From positions 40,691,233 to 40,755,232 of the forward strand of contig JAKSZU010000004.1 of NCBI GenBank assembly GCA_026018925.1: a stretch of DNA of 64,000 nucleotides, written 5' to 3'. The notes beneath the pieces are model-generated. The model saw nothing but the letters and a program-made list of their open reading frames with translations, did not search any database and was not told the DNA's origin. Shown here one piece after another: positions 1 to 9,826 of the stretch (its first letter is position 1; every line of letters starts with the position of its first letter). The DNA is from Tupaia tana. Taxonomy: Eukaryota > Chordata > Mammalia > Scandentia > Tupaiidae. The translations under genes were made by a program, and so were the position numbers.

Positions 1-45
1 TATGATATGATGTGATGTGATATGATATGATATGATATGATATGA
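1..45 (+). repeat. (TATGA)n microsatellite
   Basis: Pentamer TATGA repeated to the window edge with a few G-for-A changes (TGTGA units). It abuts an L1-like segment. Confidence 0.85.
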
Positions 46-320
46 ACCTTGAAAACATGTCAAATGAAAGAACCCTGTTGCAAAAGGACATGTATTGTGA
101 GATTCTGCTTATTTGGATTGATTAGGGTAGGCAAAACCAGAGAGAGAGAAAGTAGTGATTCATGGTGGCATAAAGAAGATCACGGTGGCTAAAAGGGTAC
201 TGGATTTCTTTTGCTGGTGATGAAGGTGTTCTTATAAGTCTATAGAAAAATTAAACCCAGCTTATGTATAGGAGGAAATGCTAAACCAGATCTGAGAGAG
301 AAATAGTAAAAAGGAATAAG
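46..320 (+). mobile_element. Old L1 3'-UTR-like fragment, sense
   Basis: The stretch ACCTTGAAAACATG, then AATGAAAGAACC, a GGCAAAACCAGAGAGAGAAAG part and a GGTGATGAAGGTGTTCTTATAA part run in the same order as the 3' UTR of old mammalian L1 elements, with heavy divergence. It sits in an upstream intron of SRSF11. No coding part is present. Confidence 0.55.
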
Positions 321-327
321 AGACTGA

Positions 328-628
328 GGCCAACAGTTGATGGTTAAGGCACTACATCCCACACAACCAGAATCCCAAGAGGAAAATGGAGAAGGGATTC
401 TGGGATGGCCATCCCATGACCTGGTGGTTGACCAGATCCTACATGCCAGCCACAGTGGAAAACGGTGCTGGATTATGTGCACGTGTGCCCCAAATCTTGA
501 CAGGATGGCACAGTGGAGGAGAAGGGATTGTGGCAGAACCACACCACATTGGGCATGCTTTCTCCCTCTCCTCTCTCTTTTTTTTCTCCCCCTCTGGAAT
601 GCACATATACCTCCGGCATTTTTTTTTA
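328..628 (+). mobile_element. SINE 01, composite type A
   Basis: Two SINE pieces are joined head to tail: a copy with a large internal deletion (328 to about 419) that jumps from the head to the GAGGAAAATGGAGAAGGGATT body, then an older copy (420-628) reaching the CT tract and the GAATGCACATATACC end. It may be a retroposed dimer or two insertions. Confidence 0.65.
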
Positions 629-926
629 AGTGTAAGATATGTTGTTCTGGCAAACTAAATAAATACTTGATTTAATGAATATTCAGCTGTGTGTAATGTT
701 TCCAGGATAGAGCACAAAAGGCTACAAAGGTAGGGGAAAAAAATACATTTGGAAACTTGTCAACTGGAAATACAGGGCTTGAATGATCGATTGTTCTGTG
801 TCTAAATCATACATATACATAGTCATCTTGCAAGTTTTACAACTTTTAAGAATTCAGAATGGGGTCAGAAGAGAAGGCCACAATAAAAAAAAAAAGGAAA
901 TATGTTTATCATAAATCGATTGTTCA

Positions 927-1181
927 GGGACCAGCAGTTGGCGTAATGGCGGTGTCGTTGAACTCCCTTGTAGTCGACTGCGTTTCAAGTCCCGGACCCG
1001 GTGGCTTAACTCAGGCCAGGCACGTGTGCGTGCATGCCCAAGATCCTGAGAGGAGAATGGAGAAGGGATTGGGGCATAGCCATCCCCACCGGGGAATGAT
1101 TTCTCGCTTTCTCTCTGTCTCTTTCTTGCAAGCGCACACTCCCTATAGCAAAAAACCTCTCCCCCCCTCCCCCCCAAAAAA
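927..1181 (+). mobile_element. SINE 02, type Y
   Basis: Full-length: GGGACCAGCAGTTGGCGTAAT head, CGTTTCAAGTCC in the B-box place, body and GCACACTCCCTATAGCAAAAAACC end with a short C/A tail. ATTGTT on both sides is a possible TSD. Confidence 0.85.
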
Positions 1182-1710
1182 TTGTTTGTTTATATCAGGG
1201 TTAGTGAGAGTGAGGAGTTGCTGGGATATAAGGTGGTTAATTTGATTTCTGTCTTTAGTTCTCTGGAATTCATGTGATGATTAGATGTTGATTTGGGGGG
1301 GGGCGGTATTTTGCTAGCGATTGCTTTCTGTCGCACAACATTATGAAAGAATTCTGTACCAATTTAGTGTACTGCATGTTTAAACATAAAGCTGGTTTCT
1401 TCAATACTAGTTAAATTCACACTTTTTCCCTCTTGCATTAGACCTTTTATTAAGTTTCTCAAGCTGAATATTTCTAATATCATGTTGTCAAAATGACTTT
1501 GAGAATTACTAAAAATTAGGTGTTGTGTTGAGGGGAAAAAGGAGAGATACATGGTTTGGAAATGTATATTTGATTGTTTAAAACTGTATTACTAGAATCA
1601 TAATGTAGGAGTTCCTTGTGGAGCTCCAACATAGACACATCTGTGATATGTCTGCATTTTTTTAGATCATACTGTATTTTAAAGCCTACTTTGCATATTG
1701 GTGATTCTAG
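1182..1710 (+). other. Unique intron sequence before the first SRSF11 exon
   Basis: AT-rich intron with a G run (GGGGGGGGCGG near 1297) and no recognised repeat or coding exon. Confidence 0.6.
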
Positions 1711-1806
1711 AGAGAGACGACGACGACGAAGCAGGAGTGGAACAAGGTCACCTAAAAAGCCTAGGTCTCCTAAAAGGAAACTGTCTCGTTCACCATCCCC
1801 TAGGAG
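1711..1806 (+). CDS. SRSF11: SRSF11 coding exon (third from last), RS-rich segment
   Basis: The acceptor is GTGATTCTAG/A at 1710 and the donor is AG/GTAAG at 1807, giving a 96-base exon: one base closing a split codon, 31 codons and two bases of the next split Arg codon. It encodes ERRRRRSRSG followed by repeated RSP, KSP-like and SPSPRR motifs, typical substrates of SR-protein kinases in an RS domain. The open frame reading in from the intron on the left is accidental; the AG just before 1711 and the family sequence fix the start. Confidence 0.92.
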
Positions 1807-2147
1807 GTAAGAACGATAATCTTTTAGATCTGTCCTCTTCTTTTTCTGGAATTACCAGTATTTAAGAATACATCATTACAAGCCTCTCCATGACTCAAGG
1901 CTTAAACATAGTTTTAAGATTGGACATTTTAGACTTGTAACCAAATTATTACAAGCTTTGCATGCATTGCTTGTGTATAACCTGTGCCTTTATTATCCGG
2001 TGTTTGCTATCCTATTTGTATCTTACGAGCGTGAGGAGGCTGTCTCTTAAGCTAGTTGAAACTACTTGCTACAACTTGAGGGTGAAATTGCTTGAGTGGT
2101 TCTTTCTGAAAACCATATTTTTTTAACAGATTTTACTGTCATTCTAG
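1807..2147 (+). other. SRSF11: SRSF11 intron (341 bp)
   Basis: A short intron with GTAAG donor and a TTTTACTGTCATTCTAG acceptor region. It carries no recognisable repeat, unlike almost every other interval of this length in the window. Confidence 0.85.
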
Positions 2148-2286
2148 ACATAAAAAGGAGAAGAAGAAAGATAAAGACAAAGAAAGAAGCAGAGATGAAA
2201 GAGAACGATCAACAAGCAAGAAGAAGAAAAGTAAAGAAAAGGAAAAGGAACGGGAAAGAAAATCAGAGAGTGATAAAGATGTAAAA
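2148..2286 (+). CDS. SRSF11: SRSF11 coding exon (second from last), KE-rich segment
   Basis: The acceptor CATTCTAG/ACAT and the donor AAA/GTATGT bound 139 bases: one base completing Arg, then 46 codons. The peptide is almost entirely Lys, Glu, Arg, Asp and Ser (HKKEKKKDKDKERSRDERER and on to ESDKDVK), a highly charged, probably disordered segment. It follows the previous exon after a 341-base intron. Phase matches on both sides. Confidence 0.93.
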
Positions 2287-2394
2287 GTATGTTTACAAAC
2301 TAACTTATTTTGGTATTTGGGGTGGTGGTAGTACTTCTAAGAAGTGGTTTTTCTTTGAAGAAATTTACTTTTATTATTTTCCTGGGCAAAGCAG
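2287..2394 (+). other. SRSF11: SRSF11 last intron (108 bp)
   Basis: A very short intron, GTATGT to CAAAGCAG, with a T-rich tract (TTTATTATTTTCC) before the acceptor. It separates the KE-rich exon from the terminal exon. Confidence 0.85.
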
Positions 2395-2589
2395 GTTACA
2401 CGGGATTACGATGAAGAGGAACAGGGGTATGACAGCGAGAAAGAGAAAAAAGAGGAGAAGAAACCCACAGAAGCAGGATCTCCCAAAACAAAGGAATGTT
2501 CTGTGGAAAAGGGAACTGGTGACTCACTGAGGGAATCCAAAGTGAATGGTGATGATCATCATGAAGAAGACATGGACATGAGTGACTAA
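2395..2589 (+). CDS. SRSF11: SRSF11 last coding exon, acidic C-terminus and stop
   Basis: The acceptor GGGCAAAGCAG/GTT lies after a very short 108-base intron. The exon has 64 codons and a TAA at 2587-2589. It begins VTRDYDEEEQGYDSEKEKK and ends DDHHEEDMDMSD, the recognisable C-terminus of p54. The charge turns strongly acidic compared with the basic RS part before it. The frame is open throughout. Confidence 0.95.
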   Translation, partial: VTRDYDEEEQGYDSEKEKKEEKKPTEAGSPKTKECSVEKGTGDSLRESKVNGDDHHEEDMDMSD

Positions 2590-3234
2590 ATTTTGCCTCT
2601 GAAAATCCAACTGTGTACATGCATCGGTGTCATTCCTTTGTGTGATTTCTTAATGCTGTATTTGTTCATCTCAAACCTAGATGTATACAGCTCTGAGTTA
2701 TAAATGGTTATAAAGCTCCTGATACTGATAATAGTAATTTACATCCAAAGCTTTTTTAAAATGGTACATGGATAACCAATTTTTGTCATGGTGAAATCTG
2801 ATTGAGTATCCAAGCAGTTTTACTATTCTGGTGCTGCTTCCTAACAGAAATGAAAAGCTGCATGCATCTACAGCAGGCATGGATTGTTTATGTTGTATGA
2901 TCTCCTTTATTAAGTTCACTTAATGTATTTCTAGAATTTGATTCATTGCCGTAATAGAGCCATGTAGGGAATGCACTGATTGCATGTTACTGTGGCAAGA
3001 ATATCTTAAATGTCATTAAACCCTCCAAATACGATGGATCTACTTACGGTCTTGTTTGTTGACATGACAGATTAACATTCTTAATAGTTACATCTGGAAT
3101 TGAGCATTTGAAATAGATAATCCTTTAAGCCTTGTGGCTAAATTTTTGTGGCTTTTGTTTAACTTTGAAAGGTTATATATGCACTAACCTTTTTTGATGG
3201 CTAATTAGGCATTAATTACAGAAACAAGATTTCA

Positions 3235-3240
3235 AATAAA
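3235..3240 (+). terminator. Candidate poly(A) signal 1 for SRSF11
   Basis: AATAAA about 650 bases after the SRSF11 stop, in TTTCAAATAAAACTGTCTTT with GT/T-rich sequence downstream. Use is not proven. Confidence 0.5.
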
Positions 3241-3740
3241 ACTGTCTTTGGCAGTAAGTAAATAGCATATTTTGAAATAGAGTTGTATACTTTTTCATAA
3301 GGTGTTTGGAAATTGTTTTTCCTGAAATAATTTATTCCACATCTACATCAGTGAAAGCTATCTGCCTATTCTGAATCCATCTGTAGAAGAAACTTTTGTC
3401 CTGATTTTCAATTTTATTAATTTGTTTATGCTCAGTGTTGGAAAAAGGGGATAGTGCATTTTAAATTGACCTTCATATTCTTTTTAAGTAAGACAAATCT
3501 ACTTGATAATGTACTTTTTATTTGATCTCAAGTTGTATAAAACCAATAAGTTGTGTTACTATTACTGCAGTAGTAATCTTATGCACACAGTGATTACATG
3601 TTATATACAAAGTAGTTAGGCAACTGTTTTCTTAGTTACAGGAGTTTTAAGCTTCACTTTTGTGCAGTAAAAACAAAAGTAGGCTACAGTCTGTGCCATG
3701 TTGATGTACAGTTTCTGAAATTGTTTTACAAGACTTTGAT

Positions 3741-3746
3741 AATAAA
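3741..3746 (+). terminator. Candidate poly(A) signal 2 for SRSF11
   Basis: AATAAA followed about 20-40 bases later by TGTCCATGTTCCTG and a TGTATTTGTATT stretch, a good GU-rich downstream element. I rate this the best of the three candidates. Confidence 0.55.
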
Positions 3747-4818
3747 ACCCTTAAACTTATGTCCATGTTCCTGTTAAACTGTATTTGTATTTATTTACAC
3801 TATTGAATGTAAGACATTTACCTCATTCATTTTACAAATTCCCTTTCTATACACCTGTTTAAATACAGTGGCAAGGTGAAATCTGTCACTCTTGATAATT
3901 ACCATCAGCATTGTCAAAAGATTTAATTTCTCTACCTAAAACAATCTTTTTCTTTGCTTAGTGTATATTTTCTCATAATTTGGGTATGGGAATGGGGTTG
4001 GATACAACAGAGAACTTCAGGATAAAGAAATCCCACCTATATCTAAGTATATTTTCAGTGAAATATAAATATTTGCCTTTTCTGGAATAGTATAGATGCT
4101 GTCCAATATATATCTACTGTACAATATTAAATGGTATATTTATTCATTAATGAAATGAATAGTGTTTGGGTTACTGGGATTAAAGGAAAATAAGACTTGG
4201 AATGTTAGCCTTTATCCAAGTTTTGAGTATAAATTGGTGTTTTGGTTTTTTTTTTACTATTCTAAAATGGAAATGCCATATAGAAAAAGCAGCATTGTTT
4301 TTACAGTTTGTAGTAAGTAACTTTTTAAAGATTTTTGTCAAGGAATTTTGTCTATAGTGAGTATAAGAAGTTCTAGTAATGGTCCTAATAATCACCGTGT
4401 TTTTAAAAACAAGGTTGAAAAGCAAATGACATTTCTGTAAACTTATAAAAACTTTTTAGTAAAGATTGAACCATGTGACATTGCTGGTTTTGTAAATCAA
4501 AAGCAAGTAAAATATTGGCAGTTGCATATGGTATATTACTCAAGTCTGTTTCCCTCACTTATAATCTCTGAATTCTAGTGACAACTTTTCTAAAGGGGTT
4601 CAACATTTTTGTTTTAAAATGGTGCCACCAACTTAAGACACTGCAGTGACAGGAATTCATATTGAGGATATTTGTTTTCAGTGAACATTTTCCGCACAAA
4701 GGTAGTGTTGCACTGGGGCACAGCCTTCTACCAGATAAGGTAACCAATTGAAATCAAGGGAACACTGCTTCTACACTGAGTTTTGTTCTGTAATTACTAG
4801 TGAAATGATTAAAAAAAA

Positions 4819-4824
4819 AATAAA
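4819..4824 (+). terminator. Candidate distal poly(A) signal for SRSF11
   Basis: AATAAA at the end of a run of ten A residues, followed by GCGTTTTGTTTTTAG and a GTCTGTCC segment. It would give a longer 3' UTR and lies just before the first repeat on this side. Confidence 0.4.
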
Positions 4825-5016
4825 AGCGTTTTGTTTTTAGACTGAAAATGTCTGTCCTTATTTATTTGCTTAAGTGCTTTTTCAGGACTGAATGAGAGGT
4901 GGTGGCTATTATAACAAGCCTTTTCCAACTGAAAGATTTAAAGATTCAGTCATGAATTTGGGCTTTATTTAGTACAGCTGGAGAGACCTATGAAGTAGTA
5001 GGTTAGTTAAAAAAAT

Positions 5017-5206
5017 GTGCTGGTATGCCTGGCTCAGTGGTAGCGCATACATACGCAAAGCATAGTGCCACAATTTCTCCTTTCATTTTTTGCATCAGGA
5101 AATGCGCGTACATGCCATTGCCAGGGCCAGGATTCAGACAGCAGTCAGCCTTGGAAATCTAGCTTGCTTTACACAGCACTTAACCACTGCCCTACGGGCC
5201 CAGCCT
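5017..5206 (-). mobile_element. SINE 03, old type A
   Basis: Read on the minus strand it starts GGCTGGGCCCGTAGGGCAG, has GGTTAAGTGCTGTGTAAAGC and CTGAATCCTGGCCC in the B-box place. The far part is strongly diverged. It marks the end of the repeat-free SRSF11 3' region. Confidence 0.55.
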
Positions 5207-5354
5207 TAAGAGTTGTAGATTTTTGGACTTATTTCACTCGTTTTATTTTTTTGTTCCTATTTTATGTCAAGGTGTGTGAAATTCATTCAGACATTTGTAG
5301 CAGTGAGGACCATGCTACTTCTCTTACCAGTGGGATTAAAATGTATAAGGTATA

Positions 5355-5603
5355 GGGACCAACCACCAGATGGTGTAATAGTTAAGTCACTGGACTTCCA
5401 CATAGTCAACTGCAGTTCAAGTCCTGGAAACACTGGCTTAAAACATGCCAGGTGCGTTTACATGCGTGCCCAAAATCCCAAGACTAAGAGGAGGGATTGC
5501 AGCATGGCCACCCCTCCAGCCCCCCGGGAATTGATTTCTTGTTTCCTGTCTTGCCAGCAAGCGCATGCAACCTACGGCAAAAATAAATCTAAAAAAAAAA
5601 AAG
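5355..5603 (+). mobile_element. SINE 04, type O/Y
   Basis: Full-length copy (GGGACCAACCACCAGATGGT) with A tail. AAAATGTATAAGGT flanks both ends as a 14-bp TSD, and the right copy also borders SINE 05. Confidence 0.88.
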
Positions 5604-5620
5604 AAAATGTATAAGGTGTA

Positions 5621-5833
5621 GGGGCCAGCAATGGCAATGGTGAAGGTGGCTGGATCCCACATGGCTGACAACATGGTTTGAGTCCTGGACCCAGCGGCTT
5701 GAAAGACATGCCAGGTGCATGGTGTGCATGCTCAAAATCCCAAGAGAGAACAGAAGAGATTGTGATGTGGTCATCCCCTGGGGGATGCTTTCTCACTCTC
5801 TGGAGAGCACAAGTGCCCTATAAAAATTTAAAA
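5621..5833 (+). mobile_element. SINE 05, type O
   Basis: GGGGCCAGCAATGGCAATGG head, GGTTTGAGTCC B box, body, and GCACAAGTGCCCTAT end. ATAAGG follows the tail as well, so SINE 04 landed in or beside its left TSD. Confidence 0.8.
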
Positions 5834-6375
5834 GGATAAGGTTATATTATCAATCTGAATTAAAGGAAAAAGTCAATATAACATTTTCTAAATGGCTAGT
5901 AAAATATCCTTTCAAAAATAATTACACATTCACGGTTTTCAAAAGTCTCAATTTATTAAAGGTTATTTTTGCAGTGTACTGTCACTTAAATTAGTACCAT
6001 GATAAAAAAAAAAAAAGTTACCTCATAATTTGTGCATGAGAAATAAAAGTTCTATGGTCACAAAGAATGGAATGTTCCAAAAATATTATTCAGTGGTCCC
6101 AAGATATAATTTTAAAGATTTTTTTCTGCCTATTATCTAGATATAAATTGGTTGAACTGTAGATACATTAAAAGTAATTTTCAATATAATAAATGTAAGA
6201 ACTGCCCTTTTTTATTCACTAATTGACATAATTTGTTAAACATCAACTTTTAAAATACAAGCATCAAGTAGGTTAAGGTTTTTCTTTCCACGAAATTAAC
6301 ATATTAATCAATCAAAGAAGCAGAACCACTAGAAAAAAAAATTTATGGGGATTTGCCATTAAGAATTGTGAGATC
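5834..6375. other. Convergent intergenic or UTR sequence, no repeat recognised
   Basis: AT-rich sequence between SINE 05 and SINE 06. It contains the most distal candidate minus-strand poly(A) signal for ANKRD13C at 5952-5957. Confidence 0.4.
5952..5957 (-). terminator. Candidate distal poly(A) signal for ANKRD13C
   Basis: On the minus strand AATAAA stands in CCTTTAATAAATTGAG, and GTGAATGTGTAATT follows about 20-30 bases later as a GU-rich element. It would make the 3' UTR about 5.1 kb. Confidence 0.35.
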
Positions 6376-6616
6376 CGGGGTTCAGCAGATAGTGTGATGA
6401 TTAAGGCGCTGGACTGCTGCATGGCCAACCATCATTTGAGCCCAGAAACTGGCAGCTTCAAAAATCACTCTAGGCACAGGTGCGTCATGCCCAAAAATCC
6501 CAGAGGAGAATGGAGCAGAGATGGGCATGGCCGTCCCCCCGCCCCGGGGATGTTTTCTCCTTTTCCGTCTGTTCCTCTCCAGGGAGTGCATATGCCCTAT
6601 GAAAACAAAACAAAAC

Positions 6617-6661
<45 letters not shown>
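6376..6661 (+). mobile_element. SINE 06, type O with AAAAC/CA tail
   Basis: Head GGGTTCAGCAGATAGTGTG and full body. The tail has turned into (AAAAC)n and then (CA)n. AGAATTGTGAGATC occurs exactly on both sides (6362-6375 and 6662-6675), a 14-bp TSD. Confidence 0.9.

Positions 6662-6662
<1 letters not shown>
6634..6662 (+). repeat. (CA)n microsatellite in a SINE tail
   Basis: About 14 uninterrupted CA units grown in the tail of SINE 06 after an AAAAC pentamer run. Confidence 0.9.
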
Positions 6663-6665
<3 letters not shown>

Positions 6666-6835
6666 TTGTGAGATCTTGTTAGTCTGTAAGTCTTTCTTTG
6701 TATCAATTGCTGAATTTTGAAGTCCACAGGCAGGTGGGATGGGAAGATGGGTTACAGAATACATGGACAGACACAGACTACAGACTACATCTTATTGTTT
6801 CTGATGTAGGCACGAGTGTCTCACCGAAACGAGGA

Positions 6836-7060
6836 TTTTTTTTTTTTTCTTAAAAGGTTTTTGTTACAGGACACATGCACTTGTCAGAAACAGAGGGTAA
6901 GTGAGAAATCACTCCCCAGGGGATGTCAATGCACAATCCCTTCTCCTTGGGACGCACACACACTTAACCAGCATGATTTTCAAGCCACAGGTCTGGGACT
7001 AGAATGGCAATCGGCCACGCGGGGGTCTAGTGACATAAACACTATGCCATCTGCTGGCCA
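6836..7060 (-). mobile_element. SINE 07, type O
   Basis: T-run, then the body, then a minus-strand head ending CCATCTGCTGGCC. GAAACGAGGAT and GAAACCAGGAT flank it as a nearly perfect TSD. Confidence 0.82.
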
Positions 7061-8498
7061 GGAAACCAGGATGTTTACCATGGAGTTCCACCTAGCTCAG
7101 AAGTCTGAGAAGCAGACAGCAGAACCCAGTAGAAAGTGGACAAATGTAGGCATAGCTGTTGCCCATCCGAAGTGGGTAGCAGACATGCCACAATGTGAAT
7201 ATTTACTTTTGTCCTCCAAAACTTCTACACCACTTTCATTTAAAACATCTTAGCCGCCAGTCAGTCACTGTCAGACTTCTTTAGTGACTAATAAGTCTAT
7301 ATATGGGAGGAATGGGTAAGTATTCAGGGTGTTTTTTTGTTGTTACACAATGCTTTAAGTAAAGTTATCTTCATTTGGAAAACATCCTCAAAACCAGGAA
7401 TGACCAACAAGTACCTTTTTATTTCTAATACCTTAAGAAATTCTGCTTCAGTAATTCAAGTGTGTGAAACGATCATCCTACGTATTATACATACCGTGAT
7501 GACTAAAGGTACTGCTAATCTATAATGAACTGTGACAATTTTAAAGCTCTTCATAATGTAATCCAATAAGGATAACCATGACCTGAACATATGGCAATAC
7601 TTGACATCATACTACAAAATGTTTAGATGGCAACCAAAGACAATGTTACCCCAATATTCTGACATAAAATGCTTTCCAAAAATACTTTTTGCTAATTTAT
7701 AGTATGCAAACCAATCACAGGCTTTTACTTCAGTTTGCAATCTGATGAGAGGTTTTAACACTTGTCCATTTCCCTCTGAGCAACTTACACCAAGAGTTGT
7801 AGTTTCTACAGTTTCCAAATATGGAAGTTTGGTGAGAATGCATTTGCTAATTTTAGAAACCATAAATATTCCTTTTGCCATAGTTAATAGTAGAAGCACA
7901 CTGTGTCCCACACTAATCTGAGATCAATAATTCTTTCACTCAATTTTAAGGGCTGGCATACTACAAGGACTGAAGATTCTTTCGAAATTTTCTACTCCGA
8001 CTTTTTCTGCCATGTTGCTTAAAATGAAAAATAACAAAAGGCAATGCCCCTTTCCGTATTTACTGACAGTACTTCTCCAGCCCTTTCATGGATCTTTGCT
8101 GTAGACAGAGCAGGGATAGGACTTCCTATTCATTATTCACCATCCTCCCTCAAGGTGTGAAGAACATACTGTATGTGAATAATGTTGAAAACCCATTTTT
8201 ATTAGAGTAAGACTCTTACATTGGTTTTTAAACCAGGAGGAAATTAGCTTTTCTTCTATGAGCTATCAGCTGACAGATGTGTCGATTTTAAAATTTATCA
8301 CATGTACTTAAAATAATCAGGGCATCTGCTTTACACTGAACTTCCCTTTTATGAAGTTTGACAAGTCTCTCAATATGAGTATCTACAGAGGGCAAACTAC
8401 CTCATTAGAAAGTATTTTTCTTGAAGACAGAAACCATATTTTTCTTAGATGACCATAAGATGGCAGGAATACTGAGTAATTCTAAATGGTCATTTAAT
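7061..8498 (-). other. SINE-free stretch, possibly distal ANKRD13C 3' UTR
   Basis: About 1.4 kb without a recognised repeat, AT-rich. A minus-strand AATAAA is at 8198-8203. Open frames here (up to 99 codons) have no recognisable protein. Confidence 0.4.
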
Positions 8499-8758
8499 GG
8501 GGCCAGCAGGTGGCACAGTGGTTACAGCACTAGACTCCCACACGGCCAACCACAGTTCAAGTACTGGACCTGGCAGCTTTGAAAATCATGCTGAGGGTAT
8601 GTGTGGGTGTGTGCCCAAAATCCCAGGGGAATGAAGGAGAAGGACTGCACCATGGCCATTCCCCCTGGGGGATGATTTTCACTTTCTCTGTCACTGTCTC
8701 CTCTTTCTCTCCCATGAGCACATATACCCTTTGGCAAAAACCTTAAAGAAAAAAAACC
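8499..8758 (+). mobile_element. SINE 08, type O
   Basis: Head GGGGCCAGCAGGTGGCACAG, GTTCAAGTACT in the B-box place, complete body, and GCACATATACCCTTTGGC end followed by an A-rich tail. Confidence 0.85.
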
Positions 8759-8967
8759 TTTCTTACAGTTCACCCACCTCCACTCTCAGTTGAAATAGTT
8801 CCTAAAACCACAAGTGAAAGGCATACAGAAGTTTATGAACTTACATTAGAAAATCTTTTCATGTGAGATTATCAAAATACATGTATGGTGTTCACCTGAA
8901 ACACAATCTACAGCCTCATTAACTAGATTAAAAGGCACACTTTGAGAAATCTAATATTGTGAAAAGT

Positions 8968-8973
8968 TTATTT
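8968..8973 (-). terminator. Candidate poly(A) signal, ANKRD13C
   Basis: Minus-strand GGAAATAAACTTTTC about 2.1 kb after the stop. SINE 08 lies just beyond it, so a 3' end near here would leave the SINE outside the mRNA. Confidence 0.35.
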
Positions 8974-9820
8974 CCATTAGTTAACTCCTTTTTTTCCCCA
9001 CCATCATAAGAGATACTGACATTTGTTTGTTCTTTGTGATCAGAGAAAAGACATTTTGGAATGGATAATCTGTTTCTACTATTCTTTAAAGGAAGATAAA
9101 AATAAATCCAGTGCAAGTTTTCAGTAGTCACCCTACCTCCAGTGTACCCCAGCAAAATATTTACAGCTATTAGGAAACTGATAAATCCCAAGCTGTAATT
9201 ACCATATTTTTTTCTCTCTGTTGTCTGTACTCATAAAAGATTCTGCAGTATATTCCTGAATGTACACCATATTCTTACAAATGAATGGAGCTTAAAAGCA
9301 ACACTTGATTACTGCCTTTCAGTGTCTTGAATCTCATAACCGCTGACAGGATCATACGGTCTGTAAGTCACTTATCTATGTCCATTCCCAAAATAAAAGG
9401 GATCAACTTCTATTGAGCAAGGCTAGTCTGGTTTTACTAATACTCTCTGCAAAATTCAATAGACCCATATAAGGTAGTAATAAGGTCTTTGAGTTTTTAG
9501 TTATTATTATTTTTCATTATAAAATGTATTTAATAAAATGTCAATATATGTGTATGTATCAGTTTGGAAGATGCAGCTTTAAAGATGTTTATTATAAAAT
9601 TTGATGCTTTGGATTTTTAAATAAATCATCTCTTCAATAGAGGTTTCTCAACTCACTTCAAATGATCTAAAATCCTGGAACAAGTTTAAACTACTGACCA
9701 CGAAAAAGCTTAACAGATGTGTTCTCGACACATGCATCAGAATACATTTTAAAAAAACACTTAGCTAAGCTCTTTAATACAACGTGACACTTTATGACTG
9801 TTACACATGATTCTCCCTAA

Positions 9821-9826
9821 TTTATT
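9821..9826 (-). terminator. Candidate poly(A) signal, ANKRD13C
   Basis: Minus-strand GAAAATAAATTAGGG, about 1.27 kb after the stop. Its downstream GU content is modest. Confidence 0.3.

Larger units (their letters stand above)
1..3765 (+). other. SRSF11: SRSF11 gene, 3' part (last three coding exons and 3' UTR)
   Basis: This is the 3' end of the gene for the SR-related splicing factor p54/SRSF11, a nuclear-speckle protein with an N-terminal RRM and a long RS/KE-rich tail that works in pre-mRNA splicing; it has also been reported to bind telomerase RNA. The three exons seen encode only the low-complexity C-terminus, about 142 residues against roughly 484 in the human protein, so the RRM and most of the RS domain lie to the left. 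Identification rests on the SRSRSGTRSPKKPRSPKRK run, the acidic stretch with DYDEEEQGYDSEKEKKEEKK, and the C-terminus ending DDHHEEDMDMSD. The tail-to-tail neighbour, ANKRD13C, is also its neighbour on human chromosome 1p31, which supports the call. The right limit is set at the second candidate poly(A) signal and is approximate. Confidence 0.93.
2590..3765 (+). other. SRSF11: SRSF11 3' UTR (approximate end)
   Basis: AT-rich sequence after the stop codon. No SINE, L1 or satellite interrupts 2590-5016, while flanking DNA carries more than one SINE per kb; such exclusion is expected of transcribed 3' UTR under constraint. At least three AATAAA hexamers lie on the + strand (3235, 3741, 4819), so the mRNA may have alternative ends, and UTR could reach about 4,850. 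Confidence 0.7.

Noticed and set aside
1616-1710. Extension of the SRSF11 exon to the left from the open frame
   Set aside because: TTCTAG at 1705-1710 is a good acceptor and the family sequence starts at ERRRRR; the upstream codons are intron.
7612-7911. 99-codon minus-strand frame
   Set aside because: AT-rich SINE-free DNA with no recognisable protein; it may be in the ANKRD13C 3' UTR. Not supported as a gene.
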